6,722 nucleotides of DNA from Coriobacteriales bacterium (GTDB lineage: Bacteria; Actinomycetota; Coriobacteriia; Coriobacteriales; UBA8131). A model generated the notes under the pieces. That model saw only the letters and a list, made by a program, of their open reading frames with translations. It ran no database searches and was not told where the DNA came from. The translations under genes and the position numbers were made by a program. Shown here one piece after another: positions 5,575 to 6,722 of the stretch (within the stretch, counting starts at the first letter, position 1; every line of letters begins with the position of its first letter). The stretch lies in contig JAITUO010000096.1 of NCBI GenBank assembly GCA_031286245.1, positions 1 through 6,722 of the forward strand, read 5' to 3'.

Positions 5575-6699
5575 ATGAAAGCACTGGTCTTATCTGTTAC
5601 AGCTGGAGGAGGACATCTGGCAGCCGCCCAGGCAATTTCCGGTGAATTGGAATCGCGGGGAGCGACAACGACAGTACTGGATATCTATGAGTACTTGAAT
5701 AAGTTCATCCATACAGCCATCGACAAAGGCTATACGCTATCTACAGAACGAGTCTCAGTCAGTTATCGAGCATTGTATAGCTTTCTGGAAAACCGACAAA
5801 AAACACCCCTTGACAAATTGGATCCTGTCACTTTGGTCAATATGCTTTGTGCCATGCGTTTCGAACGCTTCACAGACAGTTATGACCCGGATTGCATAAT
5901 CTGTACCCACCCTCTGGCCGCCCAGATCGTCAATGGTCTGATCACGCGGAAAAAAATCGCTGCTCTGACAATAGGCATCATCACTGATTTCACAATCCTA
6001 CCCTACTGGGAAGCCTGTCCAGAGATTGACTATGTAGTGATTGCTGGTGAAATGCTCAGACACCGCGCTATCAGTCGAGGCATTTCAATCGAACGGCTGT
6101 TGCCAATCGGCATCCCCATCAAAAGCAAATTTGCCATATCGATCAACAAATCTACAGCTCGAGAACAGCTCAGCTTGCCTCAAGATCTGCCAATGGTATT
6201 GGTGATGGCTGGCAGTATGGGGTACGGGAAGATCGAAAAGGTCATCGAGGAACTGTTGGTGTTGACCAGGAAACTTTTTGTGGTAGCGGTCTGTGGCAAT
6301 AATCAAAAGCTTTTTGAGACCCTTATTGAGTTGAATGGAGGTCAATCCAGGAGCGATCGCCTGTTGGTGTATGGCTACTCTGACCAAATCGATTTGTTGA
6401 TGGACGCTGTAGACTGCATCATCACCAAGCCTGGTGGTTTGACGGTCAGCGAAGCCCTGGCCAAACGTCTGCCGATGATCCTGGTTTCGCCGATACCTGG
6501 GCAAGAAGAACGTAATACCGAATTCTTAATGAACACTGGTGCTGCAATCCGCGTCACTCGCACACTGCCGATCGATGAAGCAGTGTCGATGTTGTTTGAT
6601 AATCCTGGACGAGTCAGAATCATGCGGGAAAGCATTGACATGATCAGCAAACCACGCGCTGTTCATGACCTGGTCGATTTTATCTACAGGCATACTTAA
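5575..6699 (+). CDS. MGDG synthase/UgtP-like diacylglycerol glycosyltransferase (GT28-type)
   Basis: The family transfers glucose or galactose from a UDP-sugar to diacylglycerol at the inner face of the membrane, making glycolipids and lipoteichoic-acid anchors. From the ATG at 5575 the product is 374 residues, normal for the bacterial branch. The N-terminal MGDG-synthase domain (about 1-165) starts MKALVLSVTAGGGHLAAAQAI, with the acceptor-side GGGH at 11-14. It continues through DPDCIICTHPLAAQIVNGL and ITDFTILPYWE (136-146). The C-terminal donor-binding domain has GIPI, VLVMAGSMGYGKIEK, KPGGLTVSEALAKRLPMIL with KPGG at 285-288, and PGQEERNTEFL from 308. No signal peptide or membrane helix is seen, consistent with a peripheral enzyme. 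Leu142 stands where the family usually has His (TDxxxH). A MurG-like or other GT28 enzyme is less likely; sugar and acceptor cannot be read from sequence. The gene is monocistronic as far as seen and divergent from dnaK. Confidence 0.85.
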   Translation: MKALVLSVTAGGGHLAAAQAISGELESRGATTTVLDIYEYLNKFIHTAIDKGYTLSTERVSVSYRALYSFLENRQKTPLDKLDPVTLVNMLCAMRFERFTDSYDPDCIICTHPLAAQIVNGLITRKKIAALTIGIITDFTILPYWEACPEIDYVVIAGEMLRHRAISRGISIERLLPIGIPIKSKFAISINKSTAREQLSLPQDLPMVLVMAGSMGYGKIEKVIEELLVLTRKLFVVAVCGNNQKLFETLIELNGGQSRSDRLLVYGYSDQIDLLMDAVDCIITKPGGLTVSEALAKRLPMILVSPIPGQEERNTEFLMNTGAAIRVTRTLPIDEAVSMLFDNPGRVRIMRESIDMISKPRAVHDLVDFIYRHT

Positions 6700-6722
6700 A
6701 AATCTACAGTGCGACCCTGGTT

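Noticed and set aside
6085..6650. Minus-strand open frames opposite the glycosyltransferase
   Set aside because: No domain, no ribosome binding site, and full overlap with a well-supported gene on the other strand.

Overview
The window carries a five-gene heat-shock operon on the minus strand, in transcription order dnaK, grpE, dnaJ/cbpA-type, hspR and clpB (5' part only). A single glycolipid-type glycosyltransferase gene lies divergently on the plus strand. An HspR repressor (MerR family) as fourth gene, a DnaK with the GDNHLGGDDWDQR segment, and the order dnaK-grpE-dnaJ-hspR all point to the actinobacterial lineage. Base composition near 50% GC, a zinc-free J-protein and a UgtP-like glycosyltransferase fit the class Coriobacteriia or a relative better than mycobacteria or streptomycetes. 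This placement is inferred from gene content and remembered family features, not from a search.

Layout. 1-956 (minus): first 318 codons of clpB, running off the window edge. 943-1020: a 35-bp sequence present twice with a 43-bp period across the hspR/clpB junction; it creates an 11-codon chimeric mini-ORF (964-999). 1007-1390: hspR, overlapping the dnaJ stop by 4 bp. 1387-2466: a class B (zinc-finger-less) DnaJ. 2494-3321: grpE, with long disordered tails and five 18-bp units at its 3' end. 3361-5271: complete dnaK. 5272-5574: divergent intergenic region with a good SigA-type promoter for dnaK, two similar operator-like elements around it, and a bulged inverted repeat in the leader. 5575-6699 (plus): the glycosyltransferase. 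6700-6722: nothing recognisable.

How the genes work together. DnaK, the J-protein and the nucleotide exchange factor GrpE form the Hsp70 cycle, and ClpB works with Hsp70 to dissolve aggregates. HspR typically represses its own operon with DnaK as co-repressor, so the layout implies a closed feedback loop acting at the dnaK promoter. The glycosyltransferase probably makes membrane glycolipid and has no evident biochemical link to the chaperones beyond sharing the intergenic region.

Most of the window is a conventional chaperone locus, and I see no new defence or mobile system. The unusual parts are the duplicated hspR/clpB junction, the paired elements at the dnaK promoter, the GrpE repeat tail and one substituted motif residue in the glycosyltransferase.
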